Made by a program: the position numbers and the translations under genes. Below the pieces are notes generated by a model. It saw only the letters and a program-made list of their open reading frames with translations, did not search any database and was not told where the DNA came from. Source: Rubrobacter sp. (GTDB lineage: Bacteria; Actinomycetota; Rubrobacteria; Rubrobacterales; Rubrobacteraceae). Taken from it: a DNA stretch of 51,807 bases. The first letter of the stretch is position 1. The number at the start of each line of letters is the position of its first letter. This document shows, one piece after another, positions 7,331 to 15,043 of the stretch. Location of the stretch: positions 1 through 51,807 of the forward strand of contig JACCWD010000119.1 of the NCBI GenBank assembly GCA_013697825.1. Reading direction: 5' to 3'.

Positions 7331-8287
7331 TCACCCGCCAAGCCCCGGTATCCCGCCGACGGACTTCGCGTTTTTCACGGCCCTCATCACCGCTTCGGAG
7401 ACGGCTTTCGCGCCCCACGCGCCCACAATGTCCGGGGCGGTCTCGACCTCTCCGAGCGAGGCGGCGAAGGCGACATCCCCGTCCACCGTCGTATGCACGG
7501 GGTATATCGTCCGGGCGAGGCCGTCGTGGGCCATTTGCGCGACCTTCGTGATTTCGGTCTTCGAGAGGCGAGCGTTCGTCGCCACGATGCACAACGTCGT
7601 ATTTTGTCCCCACCGAAGTCGAGACATCGCCCCCGGCAAAAGCTCCACCGTGTCGCCGAGCGAGCCGTCGCCCATGCGCGGCCCGGCGAGAATTTCTCCC
7701 GTCCGCACGTCCCTCACGTCGCCGAAGGCGTTCACGGCGGCGATGGCTCCGACGGCGAGGCCGCCTTCGAGGTGGAATGACGAGCTCCCGATGCCGCCCT
7801 TCATCGCCCGATCCAAACCGAGGATCTTCCCAACCGTCGCCCCCATCCCCGCCCCAAAGTTTCCTTGCCCGAAAGCCCCGCTCTCCGCATTCGAGGCGGC
7901 CTCGTATCCCATGTTCGCATCGGGGCGGACATCCGACCTCCCGTTCATGAGATCGAAGAGGACGGCGGCGGAGACGAGCGGGATCGTCACTTCTCCGATG
8001 TCGAGGCCGATGCCGTTTTCTTCGAGGTATTTCACGACCCCGTCGGCGGCGGCGAGGCCGAAGGCGCTTCCCCCGGTGAGGAGGATCGCGTCGGTGTGGC
8101 GGACGCTTGCGGTCGGGGCGAGGCGGGCGGTCTCGCGGGTTCCAGGCGACGAGCCACGCACGTCCACGCCGACGATGGCCGGGCGGTCGAAGAGGACGGC
8201 GGTGCATCCGGTGAGAGCCTCGGGGTCGTCGGCGTGGCCGACGAGGACGCCGGGGACATCGCATATATTGTCGAAGGGGTCGGCTAC
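7331..8287 (-). CDS. P1 (DmpA/S58) family peptidase; no canonical start codon at N-terminus
   Basis: Homology runs from 'NICDVPGVLVGHADDPEALTG' through 'GVDVRGSSPGTRET', 'GGSAFGLAAADGV' and 'NTTLCIVATNARLSK' to 'HDGLARTIYPVHTTVDGD'. This is the full length of the self-processing N-terminal-nucleophile aminopeptidase family (DmpA/BapA-like). The frame is open upstream to 8437, yet the first ATG/GTG/TTG is the GTG at 8167, which would remove ~40 conserved residues. The most plausible initiation is the GTA at 8287, overlapping the TAG of the upstream PSP1 gene, with GAGG 7 nt before it. Coordinates use that codon; 318 residues result, normal for the family. Substrate unknown. Confidence 0.75.
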   Translation of the reverse strand, partial: VADPFDNICDVPGVLVGHADDPEALTGCTAVLFDRPAIVGVDVRGSSPGTRETARLAPTASVRHTDAILLTGGSAFGLAAADGVVKYLEENGIGLDIGEVTIPLVSAAVLFDLMNGRSDVRPDANMGYEAASNAESGAFGQGNFGAGMGATVGKILGLDRAMKGGIGSSSFHLEGGLAVGAIAAVNAFGDVRDVRTGEILAGPRMGDGSLGDTVELLPGAMSRLRWGQNTTLCIVATNARLSKTEITKVAQMAHDGLARTIYPVHTTVDGDVAFAASLGEVETAPDIVGAWGAKAVSEAVMRAVKNAKSVGGIPGLGG

Positions 8288-9177
8288 GAGTCGTCCTCGT
8301 CCGAAGGCTCCGGCTCGTCTTCGGGGTCGGCGGGGAGGATGTTTTCGTTCTCGCGGGCGAGGGTTATGAGCGGGACGAGTTCGGTGTCCGAGCGTTGCGG
8401 CCCGAACTTCACGAAGACGGAGTCCTTGACCATCGAGTAGTCAACGACCTTCCCCTCCCTCTCCCCGAGCTTCACGTCCGTGTTTTTGAACGGCGCGCGC
8501 TCCTTGAATTCCTTATAAGTGTCGTGTTCGTAGCGCATACAGCATTTCACCTCGCCGCAACAGCCCATGATCTTCTCATTCGGCGTTACGCCTTGCTGGC
8601 GGGCGAGCCGCACATTGACCGGACCCATGCTCCTCGCCCCGCTCCACGTCGCGCAGCAAAGCGGAAGCCCGCATGAATCACAACCCCCCACGTCCCCCGC
8701 ACGCTCGATGAACGTGAATCGCGCCAATCTAACCCTCACATCATACTCGCGCTGGAGGCCGTGAATGACGGGAGAAAGGTTCACATCCTTCTCCGACTCA
8801 TACTTCACCTCGACGTACGACCCGTCGAGCGACACGTCGCACCCGATGAACTGAACACCTTGAATGCGGTGGTCGCGGGCGAGTTTCTGGGCCTCGATGC
8901 GGACTTCGCGTGCGAACTCCCGCCGCTCATTCTCCTCGGCGACATCCCGCTCGGCGGCGACGCGGAGGATGTCATACGGTGTCGTGTACGCTTCCCGGCG
9001 GCGCGGTGTGAGCGCGACCCGCCCGATGAACTCCCCGACTTCGGTTTCGACGACGACCTTGTATCCGACACGGAGGTCGAGGTCGCGGGCGTAGCAAAGC
9101 CGGGGCGTGCTCCACCCCGGTATCCGTATGTCTACGAGCCTCGGGAGAACCCGAGAATCTGTCGCCGTGTCCGTGAT
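8284..9177 (-). CDS. PSP1/RicT-family protein, probable AUC start
   Basis: The C-terminal half carries the PSP1 signature: 'GGCDSCGLPLCCATW' and 'KIMGCCGEVKCCMRYE', Cys that in RicT/YaaT-type proteins take part in Fe-S binding. The N-terminal half matches the family too ('ARDLDLRVGYKVVVET', 'EEVRIEAQKLARDHR'-type helix). RicT works in the Y-complex that controls RNase Y-mediated mRNA maturation in Bacillus. There is no ATG/GTG/TTG between the in-frame stop at 9211-9213 and the GTG at 8835. An ATC at 9177 lies 5 nt after GGAGGTG, so AUC initiation is likely (297 aa). It overlaps the end of holB, the same neighbour as in Bacillus (holB-yaaT). Confidence 0.78.
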   Translation of the reverse strand: MTDTATDSRVLPRLVDIRIPGWSTPRLCYARDLDLRVGYKVVVETEVGEFIGRVALTPRRREAYTTPYDILRVAAERDVAEENERREFAREVRIEAQKLARDHRIQGVQFIGCDVSLDGSYVEVKYESEKDVNLSPVIHGLQREYDVRVRLARFTFIERAGDVGGCDSCGLPLCCATWSGARSMGPVNVRLARQQGVTPNEKIMGCCGEVKCCMRYEHDTYKEFKERAPFKNTDVKLGEREGKVVDYSMVKDSVFVKFGPQRSDTELVPLITLARENENILPADPEDEPEPSDEDDS

Positions 9178-10214
9178 AAAGCCACCTCCAAAGTCGCTTC
9201 CGAAGAGACATTATACGCAAGCCCCGTCCGCGCTTCCTCCAAAGCCGACGATGCCCCCGCCCAATCCGCATCGGGGTTACGTTCGACGGCGGCCTCGATC
9301 TCCTCGACCCGATCCACATTCGACACAAGCTCCGAAGCCCCGAACCGAATGACACCCGCATCTCGATAAAGCATCGCGAGAAGCTCCACCGCCTCCCGAA
9401 TCGCGCCATCGCGAGCGGCTTTCCCGGCTCGCTTCGCCCAGTCCTTCAACCGACGATCCGGCTCTTCGAAAGAATCGAGAAGTTCTTTCTCCCGCGCATC
9501 CCCGACCGCCTCGGCGCGAGCGACTATTTCTTCGACGACCTTATGCCGCCCCTCGAAATCCTCATCGAACGAAAGCGCCGCCCGGAACACGATGTCGCGA
9601 AGATTTCGCAATTCTTCCTCCTCGGAATACCGAACCGAAAGCCCGACGCTCCCCCGCCCGAGCGCGGCATAAAGTTCCGGCTCATCCGCGCCGCGCCCCC
9701 GCAAAAACTCCGCGACCTCCGGGCGTGGGACGGGATCGAAGCGAATGGATTGCGCCCGCGAAGAAATAGTCGGCATCACGCCTTCTCGGGAGTTCGCGAA
9801 GAGTATGAAAACCGTCTCCCCCTCCGGCTCTTCGAGGGTTTTGAGAAGCGCATTTGCCGCCTCCACCCGGAAAGTATCCGCGTCGAGAAGAATAACGCGC
9901 CTCGCCCCCTCGAACGGACGACTCGACGCGACCTTCACGACCTCTCGAATTTGCGCGATGGTCGTGAAGGCTCCTTCGGGGCGAATCTCCGAGAGGTCGG
10001 GATGGAGACCGCGACGCGCCCGTTCTTCGGCGACGAGATCCCCGCCCGCTACGAGAGCGGCCCCGAAGCGCCGGGCGACCGTCCGCTTCCCGACCCCCGG
10101 CGGCCCGTGGAAAAGATATGCGTGGGACACACCCGAATCGAGAGCCTTCGACAAAGCGAGGATCGCCGCTTCGTTGCCGACGATGCCCTCGAAGGTGTCG
10201 GTCGCTGTCGTCAT
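9132..10214 (-). CDS. holB: DNA polymerase III delta' subunit
   Basis: 360-residue AAA+ clamp-loader subunit. Walker A 'HGPPGVGKRT' is at 37-46. The motif after it reads 'IRPEGAFTTIAQIREVVKVASSRPFEGARRVILLDADTFRVEAANALLKTLEEPEGETVFILFA', with the 'LLKTLEEP' and sensor-1-like region typical of HolB/DnaX. The zinc-binding Cys of DnaX are absent, supporting delta' rather than gamma/tau. ATG at 10214 overlaps the stop of the upstream small gene (ATGA). Downstream psp1 overlaps it, and tmk lies nearby upstream: the familiar tmk-holB-psp1 order. Confidence 0.88.
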   Translation of the reverse strand: MTTATDTFEGIVGNEAAILALSKALDSGVSHAYLFHGPPGVGKRTVARRFGAALVAGGDLVAEERARRGLHPDLSEIRPEGAFTTIAQIREVVKVASSRPFEGARRVILLDADTFRVEAANALLKTLEEPEGETVFILFANSREGVMPTISSRAQSIRFDPVPRPEVAEFLRGRGADEPELYAALGRGSVGLSVRYSEEEELRNLRDIVFRAALSFDEDFEGRHKVVEEIVARAEAVGDAREKELLDSFEEPDRRLKDWAKRAGKAARDGAIREAVELLAMLYRDAGVIRFGASELVSNVDRVEEIEAAVERNPDADWAGASSALEEARTGLAYNVSSEATLEVALSRTRRQILGFSRGS

Positions 10215-10399
10215 CCCCGCCCCCGGCTGTCGAATCCGGCTCCGATCGCCACGCCGAGGCCGAGGAAGATGGCGATACCGAGCATCACATTATTCATCGC
10301 GAGGCCGATCCCGGCCGCCGCCCCGATGGCGAGGCCCACTCCGAGATTCCCGCCGCTCCGACCACCTCCGCCAGAGTCCCGGCTATTTCGTCCATCCAT
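10211..10399 (-). CDS. Small glycine-rich membrane protein
   Basis: 62 residues: a polar Gly/Arg/Ser N-terminus, then two short hydrophobic segments rich in Gly and Ala with GxxxG-type spacing ('GVGLAIGAAAGIGLAM' and 'MLGIAIFLGLGVAIGAG'). ATG 10399 has GGAGCG upstream, and the stop overlaps the holB start. It resembles glycine-zipper peptides that pack in membranes. No function recognised. A frameshifted relative lies at 10663-10861. Confidence 0.55.
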   Translation of the reverse strand: MDGRNSRDSGGGGRSGGNLGVGLAIGAAAGIGLAMNNVMLGIAIFLGLGVAIGAGFDSRGRG

Positions 10400-10526
10400 G
10401 CCCGCTCCTTTATTTCTTATGAGACGCGACAATGCCTCCGGGATTATGCACCGGACAGCGGGCGTACGCACCCGCCCGTCATCGAAATCCTCCGATGGCG
10501 TGTCCCCCGAACGGAAGCCCTCATCG

Positions 10527-10559
10527 GCTTAGAGACGGCCCGCCGATCCGTCTCTAAGC
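10527..10559. terminator. 12-bp perfect inverted repeat between two small membrane genes
   Basis: GCTTAGAGACGG (10527-10538) pairs with CCGTCTCTAAGC (10548-10559) across a 9-nt loop. It lies downstream of the frameshifted gene at 10663 and upstream of the gene at 10399, both on minus. No U-tract follows, so it may be a terminator or a structured leader. Confidence 0.45.
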
Positions 10560-10662
10560 TCGGGTTCGATGCCCGGCGAACGAAGGGGCGTTTCACGGTA
10601 TACGAAGGTATGCGCCGAACACACGGTCTTCCGTCCGGGTCGCCGGCCGATTTTCAAAGCGC

Positions 10663-10861
10663 TCACTCGTCGCCCGAGTCGTCTCTGTTGCCGAGCGCGA
10701 CACCGAAAGCCACTCCGAGTCCCGCGCCGATGGCTATTCCGATGCCAACTTCCGAACGCGAGATTGTCCGATGCGATCCCGAAGAGGAGGCCGATTACAA
10801 CCCCGAACCCGGTTCCGAGCGAGATCCCGGCACCCATGCGATTCTTTCCGCCGCCGTTCAC
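10663..10861 (-). pseudogene. Frameshifted paralogue of the small glycine-rich membrane protein
   Basis: From GTG 10861 (AAGGAG 7 nt upstream) the frame reads 'VNGGGKNRMGAGISLGTGF' then 'GVVIGLLFGIASDNLAFG'. A one-base shift near 10750 continues as 'VGIGIAIGAGLGVAFGVALG' and ends 'NRDDSGDE' at the TGA at 10663. Both halves have the same Gly/Ala membrane composition as the intact neighbour at 10211-10399, so they were one gene. It may be a recent pseudogene, a sequencing indel or a recoded gene; the local sequence TTCGGAAGTTGG is not a classical slippery site. Confidence 0.5.
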
Positions 10862-10891
10862 GATCCATCTCCTTCCACGCGCCTCCATCCG

Positions 10892-11524
10892 CTACGAAGT
10901 ATAACGACGCACTCCGAGAAAACCGCCCACTCTCCGCGCAAGCTCCTCCGGCGGAAGAGAAGCGTCGAGGACTTCGATGCGTTCCGGCTCGCAAACCGAA
11001 AGCTCCTCGAAAGCCTTCTCGACTTTCTCCATGAACTCCTCGCCGACTCTTTCCAAACGGTCGAGGCTCCCCCGGTCGAGAGCGCGCCTCTCGCGCTCCT
11101 CGGGCGTGAGCCGCAAATAAAAAGTCCGATCCGGCATCGCGCCTTCGACGGCTTTCGCGTTCAAATTCCGAACCGCTTCGATCCCGAGTCCGCGCCCCTC
11201 TCCTTGATACGCGAGGCTCGAATCGAGGTACCTCTCGCACACGACGTTCTCGCCGCGTGCGAGCCGGGGAAGTATTTCCCTCCGCGTGTGATCGGCCCTC
11301 GCCGCCGCGTAAAGATACGCCTCCGTCAAATCCTCCATCTCGACCTCCGGGTCGAGGACGAGAGCACGTATACTCTCCGCCGCCGGGGTTCCGCCCGGCT
11401 CGCGGGTAAAGAAAGTCGGCGTCTCCGCGCCTTCGAGCATTCCCTTCAAAACGCCGACGAGCGTGGACTTCCCCGAGAAGTCGAGTCCTTCGATGGTCAC
11501 GAAGACGCCGCGAGAACGCTCCAC
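10892..11524 (-). CDS. tmk: Thymidylate kinase
   Basis: Phosphorylates dTMP to dTDP. The P-loop 'EGLDFSGKST' follows 'GVFVTIEG'. The 'TREPGGTPAAESIR' motif, the DRx-like 'CERYLDSSLAYQGEGRGLG' and 'LRLTPEERERRA' complete the family set. GTG 11524 gives a standard N-terminus (MERSRGVF); another GTG six codons upstream (11542) cannot be excluded, and neither has a strong ribosome site. It lies upstream of two small membrane genes and holB on the same strand. Confidence 0.9.
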   Translation of the reverse strand: MERSRGVFVTIEGLDFSGKSTLVGVLKGMLEGAETPTFFTREPGGTPAAESIRALVLDPEVEMEDLTEAYLYAAARADHTRREILPRLARGENVVCERYLDSSLAYQGEGRGLGIEAVRNLNAKAVEGAMPDRTFYLRLTPEERERRALDRGSLDRLERVGEEFMEKVEKAFEELSVCEPERIEVLDASLPPEELARRVGGFLGVRRYTS

Positions 11525-11542
11525 CCTATATCGAGTCCGCAC

Positions 11543-11783
11543 TGTTCACGGGCGAAAGTATAACGACCGAGAGAGGCGGATTCTCCACGCGAGAGCCGGG
11601 ATAAATACCGGAAGTCGGGAGTCGGAGATGTTCTCGACTCGCTCAACCGCGACGCTCTCGCCACGCTCGCCGAACTCGACGGCGACGATGTCGGCGCGGG
11701 CTTCGCCTCGACGCCTTCCCTGTCTCCCCACTCCCGAAGCGAGTGGCAGAGAGCGCCTCCCGACTCCCGGCGAGCGAAGTGAG
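11543..11783. other. Intergenic, no supported gene
   Basis: 240 nt with two copies of the GGGAGTCGG/CCCGACTCCC motif (near 11617 and 11757). A 61-codon minus-strand frame (11546-11731) has locally biased codons ('ARADIVAVEFGERGESVAVERV') but no recognised homology and no clear ribosome site; it may be a remnant. Confidence 0.3.
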
Positions 11784-12566
11784 CTAAGCCGCTTCCCGCC
11801 TCACCGCATGGTTCTCGGCGGCGGAGACGAGCGCGGCGAAAAGGTTCCGATGCTCCACGCCGACCCTCCGCATCGCCTCGGCGTGCCATTGGACGCCGAA
11901 CACCCATTGCTCGGAGAAGTCCCTCGACTCGACGGCCTCGATGATGCCGTCGGAGGAAGTCCCCGAAACGACGAGGCTTTCCGCGAGATCCTTGACCGCC
12001 TGATGGTGGTACGAGTTCACTTTCACACCCGCCTCCCCCATCGCCTCGCCGACCCACGAACCTCCCCGCACCTCGACCTCGTGCGCAGGCTGCCACTTCA
12101 AAGCCGTCTGGCGATGCTGCGAGGCTTCCGCGCCAAGCTGCGCCGCAATATCCTGATAAAGCGTCCCGCCGAGCGCGACATTCAAAACTTGAAGCCCCCG
12201 GCATATCCCGAAGATCGGGATGCCCCGCCACAAAGCCGCACCCACGAGAGCCATCTCGAACTCGTCACGCTCGGGGATGGTCTCCCCCATCTCCGGCAGC
12301 CATGCCTCCCCGTAATATTTCGGGTCGAGGTCACTCCCGCCACTTAAAAGAAGCCCGTCCATCGCCCCGACGAGAGCCTCGGCGCTCCTCGCCCCGCCGA
12401 CGGGGGGAAGCACGATCGGCACCCCTCCGGCCTCGTACACCCCCTCGACATAATCGAGGTCCGCCCGGACATACTCCCCGAGCGGGCGCGAAACCTCCCC
12501 CGGCGCGGGAGCCTCGCCGTCCTCTTTCAATGTCGCCGTAACGCCTATAACCGAACCCATGCTCAT
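11784..12566 (-). CDS. Class-I glutamine amidotransferase-like hydrolase (peptidase C26, PuuD-like)
   Basis: 260 residues with the gamma-glutamyl hydrolase fold. 'LLLSGGSDLDPKYYGE' forms the oxyanion region. The nucleophile Cys is in 'FGICRGLQVLNVALGGTLYQDI'. The family His-rich loop 'NSYHHQAV' and the catalytic His in 'GVQWHAE' are present. Relatives hydrolyse gamma-glutamyl-GABA (putrescine degradation) or related gamma-glutamyl compounds. No other polyamine gene is nearby, so the substrate is open. ATG 12566 has GAGGG upstream. Confidence 0.85.
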   Translation of the reverse strand: MSMGSVIGVTATLKEDGEAPAPGEVSRPLGEYVRADLDYVEGVYEAGGVPIVLPPVGGARSAEALVGAMDGLLLSGGSDLDPKYYGEAWLPEMGETIPERDEFEMALVGAALWRGIPIFGICRGLQVLNVALGGTLYQDIAAQLGAEASQHRQTALKWQPAHEVEVRGGSWVGEAMGEAGVKVNSYHHQAVKDLAESLVVSGTSSDGIIEAVESRDFSEQWVFGVQWHAEAMRRVGVEHRNLFAALVSAAENHAVRREAA

Positions 12567-12756
12567 TCACCCTCTATAAAGTATCTCGTAACTTCCAAAC
12601 CCACGTTAGCAACTCATCGGATCGAACGCATCACTCAAACTACGTATTCTCCGACGAACCTCGATCACAAAGGCGATGGTAACAAAGGAATGTGCGTTAT
12701 GCACATAAAGCGAGCCGGGAGTCGTGAGAAACTTAACGACTTCCGACTCGCGTCGT

Positions 12757-12825
12757 GGTTTTTAGTTCTCGGTTCTCAGTTCTTCGTTTTTAGCCAAGAA
12801 CCGAGAACGGTTGCGAAGCGACCCG
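12757..12825. repeat. Repeat tract with 12-bp inverted repeat (GTTCTCGGTTCT)
   Basis: GTTCTCGGTTCT (12765-12776) and AGAACCGAGAAC (12797-12808) are perfect complements around 20 nt containing TTTTTAGCC. The words TTCTCGG and TTCTTCG belong with the TTCTTGG family at 29.7 and 40.7 kb. It lies downstream of topA (minus). The rest of 12567-12756 shows no gene. Confidence 0.55.
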
Positions 12826-14955
12826 CTAACTCGCGGACTTCTCGAGTTGCTCCTCAGAGGCCTCTTCTTCGGCGGCTTTCTTGGTTTTCTCTTCCTCGGC
12901 CGCCTTTGCCGCCTTCGCTTCCTCGGCGGCTTTTCTTTGCTCGATCTTCTTCGGGCAGTCCATGTCGAGGCATGTGATCCACGGTCGCCGCCCGCCGAGA
13001 ACCTTTATCTCGGGGGTGCCGCATTCCTCGCACTTCGTCCCCGTGGGGAGGATGGTTCCTTTTTGCGGGAGCGGGTATGTCATCGTGCAATCCGGGTATC
13101 CTTCGCAGCCGACGAAGCGCTTCCGGCTCTTCCGGCTTCGGCGGACGATGAGGTTTTTTCCGCAGTTCGGGCATTCGCCGAGGGTTTCGTCGGCTTTTAT
13201 GCCCTTCCACACGATGTCGGAGAACGCCTCCTCGGAGCTTTCGAGGTGCTTGTATACCTCGCGGAGAAGGTCGCGCGACTCATCCACGACGGAGGATTTG
13301 TCCGTCTTTCCCTCGGAGATGTCGTCCATGCTCTTCTCGAGCTTCGCCGTCATCTCGTGCGAGGCTATTTCGGAGGCGAAATCCTTGAGAGCCTGCGCGA
13401 CTCCCATTCCCTTCTCGGTCGGGATGAGCGGGTCGTTGTGGACGTATCCGCGGTCGTAAAGGTTTTGGATGATGTTCGGGCGCGTCGCCTTCGTGCCGAG
13501 GCCGCGCTCCTCCATCACGTTGAGGAGCCGCCCCTGCCCGTAACGACCGGGAGGCTGCGTCTCCTTCCCCGTGACCTCGGACGAGACGACCTTCACTTCG
13601 TCGCCCTCGGAGAGGTTCGGTATCTCCTCGTCGGCGCGGCGGCTGTACGGATACACCCCGAGCCACCCCTCTTCGGTGATGACCGTCCCACCCGTCGTGA
13701 GCGGTTCGCCGCCCGAGTCGAAGTGGAGCGTCGTACGGAGGCTCTTCGACGGCGCCGAGAGAGTGGCGAGGAAACGCCGGACGACGAGTTGGTAAATCTT
13801 CCATTGATCGTCGCGGAGAGCGTTCTTCGACACATACCCCGTCGGATAAATCGGGGGGTGGTCCGTGGTTTGCTTCTTTCCCCGCGTCGGCTTGAGTTCA
13901 TCCTTCTTGAGAAGCTCCCCGGCGGCTTGCCCCACACCCTCCACACCTTTGAGGAAAGTGAGGACTTCGCGCATGTCGAGCGAAGGCGGATACACCGTAT
14001 TATCCGTCCTCGGATACGAGATGTACCCGTCGGTATACAAATCCTCGGCGAGGCGGGACGCCCTCGAAGGGGCAATTCCCATGCTCGCCGCCGCCGTGAG
14101 GAAGCTCGTCGTGTTGAACGGCGCGGGCGGGTTTCTCGTTGCCGATTTTTGTTCGACGCTCGTGACTTTCGCCGTCTCGGCGAGGTTCGCGTGGGCTTCC
14201 CTCGCCTTCGCCTCATCGAGGAAGCGGGTCGTTTTGTGATGCACGTCGAACGGGTCGCCGCCGTTTTTCAGCGTCGCGTCGAGTTCCCAGTACGGCTCCG
14301 GTATGAAGGCTCGGCGTTCGAGTTCGTTCTCGGCGATGAGGACGAGCGTCGGGCTTTGGACGCGCCCGACCGAGAGGAACGCGGGGCCGTACCGCTTCGT
14401 GGCCCGCGACACCCACCGGGTGAGCGTCGCTCCCCATATGAGGTCGATGTCCTGGCGGGCTTCCCCGGCGTCGGCGAGTTCGTTCGAGACCTCGACTAGC
14501 TCGTTGAAAGCCCTCGTCACTTCGCCCGAGGTGAGGGCGGAGAAGCGGGATCTCCTCACGTTGTCAATGAGTTTCGGGTTCGCTTCGAAGACGAGGGAGA
14601 GGGCTTCGACGCCGATGAGTTCCCCTTCGCGGTCGAAGTCGGTTGCGACGATGACGCTGTCGGCCTTTTTGGCGAGCGAGACTACGGCGTTCGCCACACC
14701 CTTCTCGGATACGGGCTTCAAAATCTCCGCGTCAATGAGGCTCGACGGTTCGATCTTCTGCCAGTTCTTGTACTCCTCCGGGTACTCGGGATTGAGGATG
14801 TGCCCTTTGAGGCCGATGGACATCGTCTCCTCGCCTTCCCACGTGAAAGTATGGTGAGGCACGCTCCGGTGCTTCCCCTCCTTCACCTTGCCTTCTGCGA
14901 GGAACTGGGCGATCTTCTTGGCTGTGTTTGCTTTCTCAGAAATTATTAGTCGCAT
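12826..14955 (-). CDS. topA: DNA topoisomerase I, archaeal-type (type IA)
   Basis: 709 residues. The Toprim domain has Glu7 ('IISEK') and 'ATDFDREGELIG' (104-115), where bacterial TopA normally reads DPDREGEAIA. 'RATKRYGPAFLSVGRVQSPT' and the active-site Tyr314 in 'GYISYPRTDN' follow. The C-terminus has Cys clusters (CPNCGK, CEGYPDC, CEEC, CLDMDC) and a charged Ala/Glu/Lys tail. This layout is that of archaeal TopA rather than bacterial TopA, which points to ancient transfer. It relaxes negatively supercoiled DNA. GGAG lies 6 nt before ATG 14955. Confidence 0.88.
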   Translation of the reverse strand: MRLIISEKANTAKKIAQFLAEGKVKEGKHRSVPHHTFTWEGEETMSIGLKGHILNPEYPEEYKNWQKIEPSSLIDAEILKPVSEKGVANAVVSLAKKADSVIVATDFDREGELIGVEALSLVFEANPKLIDNVRRSRFSALTSGEVTRAFNELVEVSNELADAGEARQDIDLIWGATLTRWVSRATKRYGPAFLSVGRVQSPTLVLIAENELERRAFIPEPYWELDATLKNGGDPFDVHHKTTRFLDEAKAREAHANLAETAKVTSVEQKSATRNPPAPFNTTSFLTAAASMGIAPSRASRLAEDLYTDGYISYPRTDNTVYPPSLDMREVLTFLKGVEGVGQAAGELLKKDELKPTRGKKQTTDHPPIYPTGYVSKNALRDDQWKIYQLVVRRFLATLSAPSKSLRTTLHFDSGGEPLTTGGTVITEEGWLGVYPYSRRADEEIPNLSEGDEVKVVSSEVTGKETQPPGRYGQGRLLNVMEERGLGTKATRPNIIQNLYDRGYVHNDPLIPTEKGMGVAQALKDFASEIASHEMTAKLEKSMDDISEGKTDKSSVVDESRDLLREVYKHLESSEEAFSDIVWKGIKADETLGECPNCGKNLIVRRSRKSRKRFVGCEGYPDCTMTYPLPQKGTILPTGTKCEECGTPEIKVLGGRRPWITCLDMDCPKKIEQRKAAEEAKAAKAAEEEKTKKAAEEEASEEQLEKSAS

Positions 14956-15043
14956 ATTGGACTCCGTTTATAGCATAAGGTTTCGAGGTCATAGAAGTGT
15001 TTCCCTCTAAAGAGTACCGCAGCCCGCCATAATAAAAACGGTT

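Noticed and set aside
10520-10590. Possible tRNA on the plus strand (GGGTTCGATGCCC resembles a T-arm).
   Set aside because: No matching 5' acceptor strand, D arm or 7-nt anticodon loop; the adjoining 12-bp hairpin has a 9-nt loop and occupies the anticodon region.
11546-11731. 61-codon minus-strand frame between tmk and the amidotransferase.
   Set aside because: Locally biased codons but also biased in the opposite strand; no recognised family; too short to support.
12811-14499. Long plus-strand frame (562 codons) opposite topA.
   Set aside because: Composition is the complement of topA codons, with no motif; topA on the other strand is full length with all motifs.
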